Shown here: positions 44,291 to 54,736 of the stretch, piece by piece
Numbering within the stretch: position 1 is the stretch's first letter
Layout of the letters: every line of letters starts with the position of its first letter
Assembly (NCBI GenBank): GCA_007026445.1
Contig: VDMD01000026.1
Span: forward strand, 186,001-250,000
Length of the DNA: 64,000 bases
Origin: Schizophyllum amplum
Lineage: Eukaryota > Basidiomycota > Agaricomycetes > Agaricales > Schizophyllaceae
Reading direction: 5' to 3'
Translations under genes and position numbers: made by a program
The notes under the pieces: model-generated
Database searches by the model: none
What the model was told of the DNA's origin: nothing
Seen by the model: only the letters and a program-made list of their open reading frames with translations

Positions 44291-45547
44291 GTTGCTGCGG
44301 CACTTGCGGCAGACGTACCTGCACGAGCTCGGCGAGTTGGGGCAGGACCCGTCGTTCCACCGGTTACACGGCTCCGTCTTTCGTCCATCGCGCGCTCCGC
44401 TCCCCGATCGGCGACCCTTATTGCCGTCGCCGTCTCCGACATTGACTGATCCGGCGGATGGTCCGCTGACCCACATGAGCTGGAGGTCGGTGAAGGACGC
44501 ATAGTCAACGAAGCGGAGGTCCCGACGCTCAGAGAGGCGGATCCGCACCGCGCGGTCGTAGTTGATGACACGCTGGTGGAAGTGCTTGGGCTCGGCCGGG
44601 AGAGCACGGAAGTATGCAAGGACGTGCTTCGTGTACCCATCCAGGTCGGCCTTGAGATGCGGGAAAACGAATAGCGTAGCCTCGGACGCGGCGCTCCAGG
44701 CGGTGACCCAGTCTCCGTAAGTTTTGATCGCTTTGGTAGGGGTGACGTGACCGACGGACAGTTCAACAGACCCAATGCGCTCGATGGCCTTGCTGTCGAG
44801 GGAGACAGAGTAGATGCTGGTGAAGACTCGATCAAGGTCGACTGGGCGTCCGCTGAGCAGGCTTCCCCACTCCTCGTCGGGGAACTGAGGGCGGGAGAAG
44901 GTGTTAAGGAGGTTAGTTTTCGCTCCCTTGAGGTCGCGCGAGAAGTTCTCAAGCTGACGGTTCGTTTCGACAACGACGGGGTGCAAGATAGCCTTGTCGA
45001 TCTCGTTCCCGATGGACCAGGCGAAAAGCTCAGTCTGGATGCGCTTGCGGGCGGACTGGCCATCGTCGTCATCGTCCTGACGAGACCGTGGCCGCTTGAC
45101 CGGCTGGACGTCTTCGTTGCCTCCTCTGTCGTTCCCGCTGTCCTTCGACTGACCGGCACTGCCGCCGAGCCCGGCGGCGGCCGCACCCCCTCGCGCTCCT
45201 CCGGTGTTTCGAAGACGGTCGATGCTGTCGATGGCTCGCATCTGGGCCTCGAGGGCGGCGAGGAAAACCGCCTCGTCGTCGGCGGGCATGGTCTGTTGGA
45301 TGGCCAGGTAGGCCCGAGCCTTTTCAATAGCGCCGGCTCGGTACTGCTCAACAATGACATTGCATTTGTCGAGGACGTCCGCGGCGACAGCCGATTGATT
45401 AGTGGCACCGGGGTTGGCACCACCTTGTCCTCCGGCTCCCCCAGACCCAGCCGCTCCAGGAGTGTGGGTCGGTGTCGAGCCCGATCCGGTCGCCCCCGGT
45501 GCGGTCGGTGTTTGCGATTGCCCATTTCCTGGTTGAGACTCTGGCAT
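44255..45547 (-). CDS. gag-like protein of the retroelement with CCHC knuckle
   Basis: ATG 45547 (MPESQPGNGQSQTPTAPGAT); a glycine/proline-rich N-terminus, helices (LDKCNVIVEQYRAGAIEKAR, AVFLAALEAQMRAIDSIDRL), a basic segment (KRPRSRQDDDD), a conserved helical body, and a C-terminal zinc knuckle CRKCRSNRHSENSC (C-x2-C-x4-H-x4-C) just before the stop at 44255. The frame is open throughout. It would coat the element RNA. A longer frame starting with non-ATG codons extends to 45607. Confidence 0.75.
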   Translation of the reverse strand: MPESQPGNGQSQTPTAPGATGSGSTPTHTPGAAGSGGAGGQGGANPGATNQSAVAADVLDKCNVIVEQYRAGAIEKARAYLAIQQTMPADDEAVFLAALEAQMRAIDSIDRLRNTGGARGGAAAAGLGGSAGQSKDSGNDRGGNEDVQPVKRPRSRQDDDDDGQSARKRIQTELFAWSIGNEIDKAILHPVVVETNRQLENFSRDLKGAKTNLLNTFSRPQFPDEEWGSLLSGRPVDLDRVFTSIYSVSLDSKAIERIGSVELSVGHVTPTKAIKTYGDWVTAWSAASEATLFVFPHLKADLDGYTKHVLAYFRALPAEPKHFHQRVINYDRAVRIRLSERRDLRFVDYASFTDLQLMWVSGPSAGSVNVGDGDGNKGRRSGSGARDGRKTEPCNRWNDGSCPNSPSSCRYVCRKCRSNRHSENSCPKSN

Positions 45548-45871
45548 AGAAGGCGATGGGAAGTATGACTTTATTGACACGAAACTCGACGAGCTGACGG
45601 AGGACACGAGAGGTCACTTGAACACGCGGAGGCCTTCCCCGTTGAGCGTCGGCACATACGTACCGCCGACGCCAACCCTCCGTTCATAGAGCGTGAGAGG
45701 AGAATAAGAAGAACGGTAAGCGGTCCGTGCCATGCACGCCCGCAAGCCCACCACTGTCCACTGATTAAGTGCAAGCAATCATACTAAATTGAGAAAAAAG
45801 CATTTATTTGCTCACGTGCAAGGAACAATACAAAAGCGCGAGCGAGTCATTCGTTACTCTGGTACTCTGAC

Positions 45872-46605
45872 ATGGACTACGACGTCGCAACGCTGCGGGA
45901 GCGCTTGGTGGAACTAGATCATGAGCGCGCCTCTCGACGAGGAGCAGCTCAATTCCGTCACTCCTTTCTTGCCAACGTGGACTTTGACCTATCACCGCGT
46001 ACCACATACCTGGAATCGTCGGGACTATCAAGCGCACAAGCCGTGCTTTCCATGAAGTCGGTTCCGCAGGACGTTCTTCACGCATATTGGCAGCATCACT
46101 ATCCCCGCATCACTGCCGTTGAACGATTTGCCCTCATACGCGGTATAAAGGAGAGCAGTACAGACGGGGTTTTGCACAAGAGCCAACTGAAGGTACGACA
46201 TAACCGCTTTCGACTCTGTCTCTCGTTACACTGCAATCACATCCCCCATCGCGTGCCTCCGGCATCGTTCTGTGGCCCGTCATCTTGCTCATCTCATGCA
46301 CCCTTCTCGACTCAACTTACGATACCATACAGGTTGCTTTGGATTCACGACCAAGCGTATGGCGCTCTCCCACCCATACCTTTCTCGCATCACTTGCGCA
46401 TGATCTCTCCACATTGTCAGTCGTCTTAGCAGATGCAGGATTTCATGGGATGGGTGCCTTCATCATTGTATCTCGCTGGGAGAAGTCCGACCTTCACGCG
46501 ATGCTCAAAGAGGCCGTACCATCCTTGACCGTAGTTCAGCGATACGTATTGGTACACGGCATACAGGAAATCAACATAGATACATGGGACAGCGTGTACG
46601 TATGA
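45872..46605 (+). CDS. hypothetical protein with internal duplication
   Basis: Exon 1 45872-46192 (MDYDVATLRERLVELDHERA ... HKSQLK), a long 140-nt intron (46193-46332, GTACGA...TACAG), exon 2 46333-46605 (VALDSRPSVWRSPTHTF ... WDSVYV); 197 residues in frame. Each half ends in the same pattern: DVLHAYWQHHYPRITAVERF then ALIRGIKE in exon 1, DLHAMLKEAVPSLTVVQRYV then LVHGIQE in exon 2. The protein is thus an exon-wise tandem duplication of about 75-90 residues. A weak TATA-like TACAAAAG lies about 40 bp upstream. It lies right behind the 5' end of the YR retroelement but on the other strand and appears unrelated. Function unknown. Confidence 0.65.
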
Positions 46606-47513
46606 GAAGACTGCGTCTAGACGAGTCGAAGTGTATACATCGATAGTCACAACACTCTCTGAGATAACAGGCTGAAAACAGCGACTTATAGTGCATTTGC
46701 ACCTAAATATACAGGTGTTCTCTTCTGAATTTTGCCACTTGTCGTAATACAAGCGAAGTGCAATATGAACGAATTCAACGATCAACACGGCCAAGTCAAT
46801 GGCACAGCGAGATCCTGAAGGCTATGTATTGAGTATGCGGTCGCAGCTGAGGTCCGGTCCATATGCCAGCTATAGCGAGGAATTGGGGGGGAGGCCGAAT
46901 GCGCCGCGGGCGTCGGAAGGCATCGGATGGCGAAGTCGGAAGTCGAACAGGCGAGCAACCAGGTAAGAGCGAACTGACGTCATTGCTTGTACATATGTAC
47001 TGTAGATGGTGGGAAAGTGCATTAAGACCCCGCATAAGACCTTGCAAGCAAGGTAACCAGCTACTCGTCCGCCGCGTCTCGCTGCGCTCGCCGATCGTGA
47101 CTCGTCTCGCTCGCCTAGCTCAACATTTGCCGCCTCCAATAAAGGCGTCTAGTCGTGCCATAACACTCTGCTCACCTTACTTTCTCTCGTCTCCTACCTT
47201 GTGTGTTTGATCCGTCCCCACCATGCGCGTCTTTGAGAAGACCCTTGATCCTAGGCTTCGCCTTGCCGCCCGAAGAGTGTTTCTTTGTACTTATCATAGG
47301 CAAAGACCTGAAGCTCGACTATGCCTTCTTTGTGATGGGCGTAATGTATGGGAGGTGCACGCATCAATGGCATGGCTAGGCCATGACTTTGTGCTGTATG
47401 ATTGGTGTTCAAAGACCGCCTTCGTTGAGTCTGCGTGCTTGGACCAGCACGAGCAGATATAAAGGTACTTGTTCTAGGGCTAAGTTCGGTGGCACAGTCG
47501 CAACCCATTTACT
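46606..47513. other. intergenic
   Basis: A plus-strand frame at 47223-47462 starts with a good ATG (MRVFEKTLDPRLRL...) after a pyrimidine-rich leader, but it has no tie to neighbours; it may be a decayed gene or leader of the next one. Confidence 0.4.
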
Positions 47514-49067
47514 ATGCGTCGCGCTTCTAATGATCTCGGAGAGGACGATGGGTCTGCCGATGTGCACGCATCCGTAAGCCTTGTGTTTCAATCCTCTTAT
47601 GTATCAACATTCACCTGAATACCTTTCCTTTGGCTTTTTCAGAAGGTCAGAATAATCACCAGGCGAGATTCATCCCCCATGCAGCGTGCAGAATATGCGA
47701 ACACTCTCAAGCTCGAAACTGCCGTGAAAGAGCTGGAGGGTAGAGTGCGGGATCAGGAACAAGAGCTGGATGAAATCATGGCACGTCCCATGATGGCTTT
47801 TTAAGTATTAACCATCGCTTATCTCACGCTTCCTTCAGAATGCCGACAACAGCCGCATCCTGGAACTGCAACGTACCCATGAGACTCTGTATAGCAAGAC
47901 TGTCTCTCAAGAAAGGGAGATCGAATCATTGAGGCGGAAAGTGAAAGAGGGATCGTCGCACGTGAGTCCGTACAACCGTCGTGTAGACGTCTCTGCTCAC
48001 TGAGCAGGTAGGGCGTATACATTGACCGAGGAATTGATCATCAGCTTCAAGCAGCAAGGGAAAACGATGTGTCTTCCTGCGCATCAGGCAAAGTAAACAC
48101 AGTCAGCCCCCGCCTTGCTTGTTATTTTCTGACCTCTCGTAGGTGGCCGAAGAACTTTTAGCGAAGGAACGCAAGGAGGTGGTCCGTCTCTCCGCTGACT
48201 TATCCGCAATCCAGGTCCGTTTCTGCATTGTCGGTCCCCTTGCCTTGGCGAAGTATCGTCCTGTGATCGCTCATGATTTTGGAAGGAGACGTCGGAGCGT
48301 ATGAAGAACCAGCATCAACAAATCCAGGCGGACACCGAGCAGGTCGGTCTGCACTGCGTTATAGATATGCATGATCCTGAGATCAATTAGAAACTGAAGG
48401 CCGCGCGAATGGAGATCACCAATCTGCGGAACGTCGTATCAGAGCTTATGATCGAAAAATCGGTGCTCGAGGCAAGTCGGCGGATGTTAATATCTGCCTG
48501 TCTCGTTGCTCACCTTTCTCAACACAGCGTAGGCTCTTGGCGCATCCAAGCAAACAAACGGATGAAGATGGCTCACCGACGTTGAGAGGCATTTCTCGAC
48601 AACCTAAGCAAACAACTGTCTATCCGGGGACGGGCGACCACTCTGTGGAAAGGAGGCCTAGAGAAATCGGTTCCCAGACAAAGTGCCCCGAAACTAGACC
48701 GACAGAAAGCTTGCCGTCCCAGGAGCCACTCAGAGAAGTGCATCAGGTGGTCCACGACGCGGCAGACGCACAATCACAGCAGATATCTCAGACATCGGAA
48801 GCGACGACGGTTACGCAGGCGAACGAACTCGTCACTGACCCCGCGAGGGTCACGGGCCTCCATTGGCAAGTCCTAAAAGATCAGATCACAATCTGGCGCG
48901 ATGTTCTTGGAGCCCCAAACATTCCTCCTCAATATAAATTGGACAAGACCTCCAGAGTAACGGAGATTTGCCGCCTCATCGAAGCATACCCCGACGGGAA
49001 GGTGCCTGAGGCAGATCGTGTCAATTATAAACGGGGCGCAAAGAAGGGGAGTCGACACCCCGCTTGA
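47514..49067 (+). CDS. coiled-coil protein, eight exons, all phase 0, two GC-AG introns
   Basis: Exons: 47514-47573, 47643-47780, 47839-47961, 48045-48092, 48143-48214, 48286-48342, 48391-48471, 48528-49067. Every exon is a multiple of three and the frame is open for 372 residues. N-terminus MRRASNDLGEDDGSADVHAS, then coils (LKLETAVKELEGRVRDQEQE, ILELQRTHETLYSKTVSQER, LLAKERKEVVRLSADLSAIQ, MEITNLRNVVSELMIEKSVL), then a disordered middle and a C-terminal region WQVLKDQITIWRDVLGAPNI ... VTEICRLIEAYPDGKVPEAD ending in basic residues. The introns after exons 2 and 7 start GCACGT and GCAAGT, i.e. GC donors. The coil exons resemble the gene at 1-3922 in layout. A structural or DNA-associated role is possible from the basic C-terminus, but not shown. 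Confidence 0.75.
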
Positions 49068-50367
49068 TATGTAGAGCGTCGAAGGGCGGGATCGCGCGAG
49101 GCCTATGTAGAATGTATGAGTAAAAGAACAGAGAGCTTCGTGTATTCCAGGACCTGAGTGGGCGTATTCAGCGATTTGGATACACTGCACAGGGGGCTGC
49201 GCAGTGCTGCGCCGGGCGCGCGAATCTGCACTGCTGGGCGCTCGATGTAAATCGGAAGGTACGATATTGCTAATCCAGGCCCTGTTGCGACTTGGCAAGG
49301 GTGACTTAACTTATCACTGTCGTCATCGCCGGAACGATGGCTAGATCGAGGTAGAGCCATTGTCAAGGTCGCTGTCGTCATCGACGGGGGCGGTGGTTGG
49401 TGGTCACTGGTATAAAATCTGCCCGGCGGGTACACGATCCTCGACATCGAAGGACAATGACAATGGCTGATGAAGCGAGGAAGCAGCAGCACGGTAAACG
49501 TGGCTAAGTAGCTTGGGATACTAGTGGGGGTTGTCCGAGCTAAATAGCTATGCGATAGCGTCCGCGCGCAGTCCCAGCTGTACCCCCGGTCCCAGGCTCC
49601 TCTCGCGTCTTGCGGCGACTCACCGTAATCCTGTATACCAGGGTCATCGCCTCCGTTCCAGGGTCCCGGTCGAGTCTTGGGTGATACATGGAGGGTCGCA
49701 TGCCGTCGAGGGTCCAGCATAATGCGGCGTCGCTTGCGGCGCGACGTTGCGAGTCGGACATGCAAGCACGTGTCGTCGCGCATCCCGGAAGCGTCGGTGC
49801 CGGCGACGTGCTCAACGACGAGCTCGCGCTGCTCCTTTCATTGCGGCATAAGCATGCATATAATATGAAGTAGCCGAGGTGATCATTGTCATCAAAAGAG
49901 AACCAGCAACCTAGTATAGTACTAGTAGTAGTATATGTGTAATCAGCTCGTTCAGAGCACAGATCGTGTGGCGTAGCGTCACCTTCGTAGCCTTCTGCAA
50001 ATGCCAGCGTAGCGTGATGCCACCCATTATTTAAGGCAAGAAGGAAGAGCTACATCGGTTGATGGGGCACATTGCAGCAGTGAACCCATAGGAAATCGAG
50101 CTTGATGTCGGACAGTCAACGCACCTTGAGCACTAAGTCTCTCACGCATTGACTAGTGATCCTGCGGGTCCTACTGGAGACTTATCTGCAGCACACGGGA
50201 ATGAATCGCGCCGACTTACGCTGGGTGCACGAGGGATGAGACAATGGGGCCAGTGACCTTGCATCATTATTGATGCGCTCGTCAGCGCGCCCTTTGAAAA
50301 ACGTTCGTGGTTGCTTGACGGCGTCCTGCACTACGCCCTCTCGCTGACAAGGCTCGGAAAGGTAGAA
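49068..50367. other. no confirmed gene
   Basis: A minus-strand frame (about 49100-49780, MRDDTCLHVRLATSRR...) could be spliced by a GTGAGT...TTTAG intron but shows no domain. CTAGTACTAGTAGTAGTATA-like tract at 49912-49934. The rest is featureless. Confidence 0.4.
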
Positions 50368-50670
50368 TAGACGCTATTTGATCGGTTGAAACTCGTCAGC
50401 AAACAGAACTTTTGACAAGGGACCCGCGTTCAGAACGTAGAATGTTTTGTTCGGTAAAAGTTGAAACTTCGTTCTGCACTCACGGGCTGACTGCTGTGGA
50501 GAGGCGCCCCACGGGCCAAAGGACGACGCAGACGCCTACAAAGGCCTGACGTCAAGTTTCAACTGCGTACGAAACGACGCTGTTTTGTTAGTTTTGACAG
50601 GGAAAAAGTTATAAACGACGACCGAACATAACATTTCTCGAATGAGTTTCAACCGATCAAATAGCGTCTA
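50368..50670. mobile_element. MITE with perfect 26-bp terminal inverted repeats
   Basis: 50368-50393 (TAGACGCTATTTGATCGGTT, then GAAACT) and 50645-50670 are perfect reverse complements. If the TIR starts at AGACGC, the flanks AAT | element | AAT give a 3-bp target duplication (Harbinger-like); if it starts at GACGC, the flanking TA fits a Tc1/mariner-like element. The 303-bp interior has no coding potential. It abuts the end of dispersed repeat copy C. Confidence 0.8.
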
Positions 50671-52612
50671 ATGAGTACTCCAAAGTGTATATAGACCTGT
50701 TTTAACCTCCACTGTGCCATGTGAACGGGTTATGCATCACTTATCATGCAGCACGGAATATTCTCAAGAATATTCGAGGGAAGAATTTGAAAAATGCATC
50801 AGCGTCGGCATGGGGGAACCCTCGGGCCTGGTTATGATCAGCCGGGTCTTCTCTAAAAGGTAATCGCCATTCCATAAACGGTAATCGCCTGCCCGCAAAA
50901 GACGTGATCAAATGATCGGCCCGGGACGATCAATCGCGAGCTGCTCTCTTGCTTCTCGCCGTCATGAGCTCTTGCTGGCTGTCCAGGATGTTGCACCCGA
51001 CCATCGTCCGCGGCGCCTCACCCGCCCTGCGACCTTGAAGATGAGGGGGACGCCCAGTACGGAATTGTTCGAGCGAGCGTCACCGTGCGGCTGGTTCTCT
51101 CTCGGTGCGTGAACGCATGTTGCGATCTCGTCGCCTGCTCAAGTTCCCTAGCCAGGTCGACGTCGGCGCGTCCCTATTGCCCCTCCCCCTTCCTCTGCGA
51201 TCGGAGGGCTTGGTTACCAGGCTACATTTCACCGGTCCTCGACGGCCCTGTCCGCGCCGTTGAGACTTCGTCCACTTAGCTCTCATCCAGGCCCTTCACG
51301 ACACCCCGCACCCCCCAGTAGTCTCTCTATTTCTCTCTCTCTTTCTCACACACACACACACACACACACACTATACACGCGGATCTTTCGGCCGCGAAGT
51401 CACCGGCACTACTGTCCTCCATCCCATCGCTCCGATTCATCGTCTCAGAGGTCAGTGCACCCATCTCGCTCCGTTGGCTTCACTTCTCATCATCATCGTA
51501 TACAGGCAACTGACAGCTAGGTTCAGGATCCTGTATTGCTTGCCAGAATCCAGCGCCCCGCGCACTTTTCGGAACTCGTTCATGTACTTTGACTTTGTTT
51601 TTTGCAATATACCTGTCGAATCAAGCAGCGCTGCGTACCAACGCTTCGTGAAGGGTTCGCGCGATGAGTCCACGAGTAATGTAAGACAAAGAACAGTGAC
51701 TGATGCAGGCATCGATCAATGTCGGCATCGTCCTTTGTTCGCCAGACGCCCTTTATAATACCAAGACGCCCGGCCATACTTCTCCCACAACCATCCTACC
51801 ACCACCATCGGCGCCGCCAAGACCGCCATGTCCGAAGATCGCGTCGCGCGCACGACCATCGACTCGGTTAACCTGCCCGAGCAAGCACAGAGACCGCAAT
51901 CCAACACGGGCGCGCACAAAGGCGTGCAAGGAACCAGCTCATCATCGTCGGAGCGCTGTGCGTGAACTCGTTACTTTTGCCTTCGTTCCTAGTGACTTAC
52001 GGGCACCATGAAGTCGCCGAGTATGCGCATCCGGGCAGGCGTCGGACCGCACGCAAAACCCCTCCACCCCAAGACCACCACCCCACCTTTCCGGGTCCTG
52101 TGTTCATCACACCCGATGGAGCGGAGGAGTACGAAGTGGAGTGCATATTGTTCAAGGTCATCATGCGAGACCGCCGTATCTTCTACGGCGTTCGCTGGAC
52201 AGGGTGGGGCCCCATGGGAGATACTATAGAGCCCGCAGCACATCTCGACCGCTGCTTAGCCCTGTCTGACTGGGAACTGCTAGCCTAGTCATGAAGTAGC
52301 TTCGTCGTGCCAGACCCGCCGACGCGCAACGAGTCGAATAGATCTTTGCTTCGCATGCGCTGGAACAGTCACGACGTGCAGCGTGGCTGATGAGGTAGCA
52401 CCGACAAGGCCAGGTGTCCGTCTTGCACTCGCTGTAGTATGCTCAAACACAAATTCGAACCCGAACCTGCCTCACACTGGCAGTCCGATTCATGAGCACT
52501 GTGTGCAGGATGGCACGTTAACATACGCTCTCGTTCTACTTTACGCCATATCCTGTATGACAATGTCGCTGTCGAGCTACGGTGCGACGGGCGGAAGCCC
52601 AACGCGATGCCG
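50671..52612 (+). repeat. dispersed repeat, copy C
   Basis: Reverse complement of copy A (to 52395) and of copy B (to 52612). It is the longest copy in the window (1.94 kb). It contains a CA microsatellite (about 51340-51371), a TTTATAATACC promoter word near 51760 and the chromodomain mini-gene. The left end coincides with the MITE, and the right end is the point where similarity to copy B stops (after CCCAACGCGATG). Confidence 0.85.
51828..52288 (+). CDS. chromodomain mini-protein, copy C
   Basis: ATG 51828, exon 1 to 51957, 56-nt intron 51958-52013 (GTGCGT...ATGAAG), exon 2 to the stop at 52288; 405 coding bases, 134 residues. Same sequence features as copies A and B: disordered N-terminus, PGRRRTARKTPPPQDH, GPVFITPDGAEEYEVE, chromodomain, W-to-I change in the W-E-P motif, end LSDWELLA. 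A TTTATAATA word lies about 65 bp upstream of the ATG, so the repeat carries its own promoter-like region. Confidence 0.7.
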
Positions 52613-54736
52613 AGAAACACACTGGGAAGTCTTGCGCGTCTCACGTGCCTCTCACAGCTTATTCATGCTCTGAGCATCTGCGAGTCACCTCTTCTGCCTC
52701 CGCCCCTCGCTACCGCACCTATCCTGAAAAATTCCGAATGACGTCCCTTCCCCGTATGGTCAGGCGGCTGAAACGTGTGCGCCAATCCTTGCCATTGGGA
52801 GCGACGCGCTGGGTTGGGAACGCCGCGACTTAGAAGTGTGTGTCACTGTACCGGATTGCGGCGTGTGCTCATGTGCGGCTCCAGAATGTCACCGTGAAAA
52901 CTGCGCGCGCCGCGTCCATTCTACTTTTCCCTTCCTGCCGTCCTCCCTCAAATTCCAGTCCGCCCGGCCCCGAAGCGCCCTCCTCATCTTAAATCTGCTG
53001 AGTTTACAATGTCATTGCAGCAGAGCTTGAGCTGACGTGCAATCAAAAAGGGCAGCCTGCAGGGCATGCTGCGGTACGAGGGCGACAACAAGCCGTACAT
53101 ATAGGGACACCTACAACTGTATTCCTATCAGCCATACCGCACATAAAATCTATAGACGTTCAGGTCCTGACCCTTACTACCGGTAGCGCCGTGTCTGGCC
53201 CTCCTCCCGCCACCGAGCGGCTTTGAACCGAGGGATGCCAACCTTCTTGATTGTGTGCCTCCCAACTCCAACTGCATTCTCGTTTTCTTCCAGACTTTCC
53301 GAGTGACGTGGGAGACGTTGAAAAGGGTGGAAAAGTGTGGAGGAAGCTGGGGTGACACGGGGAGTTGGGAAGGTGAAAGGGGAAGGGTGCGTCGTTTCGC
53401 GCAGGACGGAACAATGAACCTGCGCAATAGCGAGCGTCGGGACGTGTATGCCGCTGCTTGAAAACTCGCGAATGCCGACCCCGTCGCATCGCTCATGTCT
53501 TCTCTTTGCACCCCTCTCGTCCCATTCGCCTGTATCATGCTTTGGCTCTCCCTCGCCGGCCATCGTGTTATACCCGGGCCATTTGCGTTAGCGGGCCATT
53601 TGAAGCCTCATGGCGCCTTCACGCACAATTTTTGCGCTCCGGCACCCTCGTAACGCCCTACACGACGTGGTATTTTGTTCTTTCGGGCTGGGCCGCCCTT
53701 GTGGCTCGTCACCGTGAGCGCGCAGAACAAAGCCGGCAACATGCTGGCCGCCTTCCCGTCAACAGCCCTTGCGAATATGGTCCTTGACTGATCTTGGCCC
53801 CCACTGGTTCTGCCGCCCTTTCTTTCCTGTCGTGCCTTCTCGGTGTCTTTGCTTTCAATCAGTAAATAACCTTCCGGAGAAGATGATTAGGCTGACATGT
53901 TACCGATTGCGCGCCACAAGGGACTAAACAGTTCCGTTCACTGCAAGGACGCTTTCGGACAGCGCAAGGCTCCCGTCATCCTCCTTGCGGCCACTATCTG
54001 TGTCTCTTCACGCAGTGATACTGAAGTGCAACCGCGGCGCCCTCCTGCGATTATCAATTTGCCCAAGTTCGCTCTACACAGTCTCAGCGGAAAGCTCACG
54101 CCGTATACATTTTCTGGCCGTTGCCGTCGCCCCATCCTTTCCGTCCCTTCTTCGGCGTCGCATGCATAGCCTGTCATTGTCCACCAGGCCCACTGCACGA
54201 AAAGCTAAATAGATCAATTTTGCGACGGGGAAACCCAAGCCGCATTTGTCAAATTCGAGAGTGGAGTAGAGCGCCGCCTCCGCGAGCTCGCTGTTGAGTG
54301 TTAAGGGCGTCCTCAAAGAGCTGCTGTGTAAAGGTAAAAAGGCAGCGATGTTTGATTCGCTGGAGTCTGGACCGGCGCTCCCAAGTTTTCCCCTGACTCG
54401 CTGTCGCTGGTTCGATCGCGAAGACCCTTCGCTGCACGCGCCGCATATTATCGAGCACGCCTGCACCCTCAAGCCGTTGCTACATTGCGTTACCCGCAGC
54501 GGCACCAACGCGCTGCCACTTACTATCGCATCCGCGTCAGCTCTACGCTCAACCAACTTCTAGCCTTCCTCATGCACAAACACGGAGGGCAGCACGTCAG
54601 ATTTTCAGAATCCCTTTCGCAAATTTCAGAATTATCAGCATAATTGTGGCATATTGCACGTCATACTCCCATTCATGTCCTCTGCTGCGGTGCTCTGTAT
54701 TTTTGTTACACTGGTCTCTCTTGGGCCGTGAACGAG
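52613..54736. other. no confirmed gene; contains diverged repeat 53300-53760
   Basis: 53300-53760 is the partner of the repeat at 23740-24270 (shared CGCAGGACGGAACA, GCGTTAGCGGGCCATTTG, GTGAGCGCGC). Other frames (53128-53563 minus, 54074-54556 minus) overlap one another and have no splice support. Confidence 0.4.

Larger units (their letters stand above)
41370..45780 (-). mobile_element. tyrosine-recombinase retrotransposon (Ngaro/DIRS type)
   Basis: Order on the minus strand is gag (45547-44255), reverse transcriptase-RNase H (about 44290-42431) and tyrosine recombinase (42434-41449). This order without an integrase or a methyltransferase domain fits Ngaro elements, known from Agaricomycetes. 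The outer limits given are approximate: I could not find the split direct repeats or inverted termini expected for Ngaro or DIRS. Two frame breaks (near 43853 and 41592-41600) suggest a damaged copy, unless they are sequencing slips. Confidence 0.75.

Noticed and set aside
43714..45525. 603-codon minus-strand open frame across the retroelement
   Set aside because: Its first two thirds are a shadow of the gag frame (which has an ATG, charged helices and a CCHC knuckle). Only the last part, from about 44290, is real and was assigned to the RT gene.
49103..49783. 226-codon minus-strand frame
   Set aside because: No recognisable motif; the composition looks like unconstrained GC-rich DNA and a possible intron does not lead to a convincing chain.
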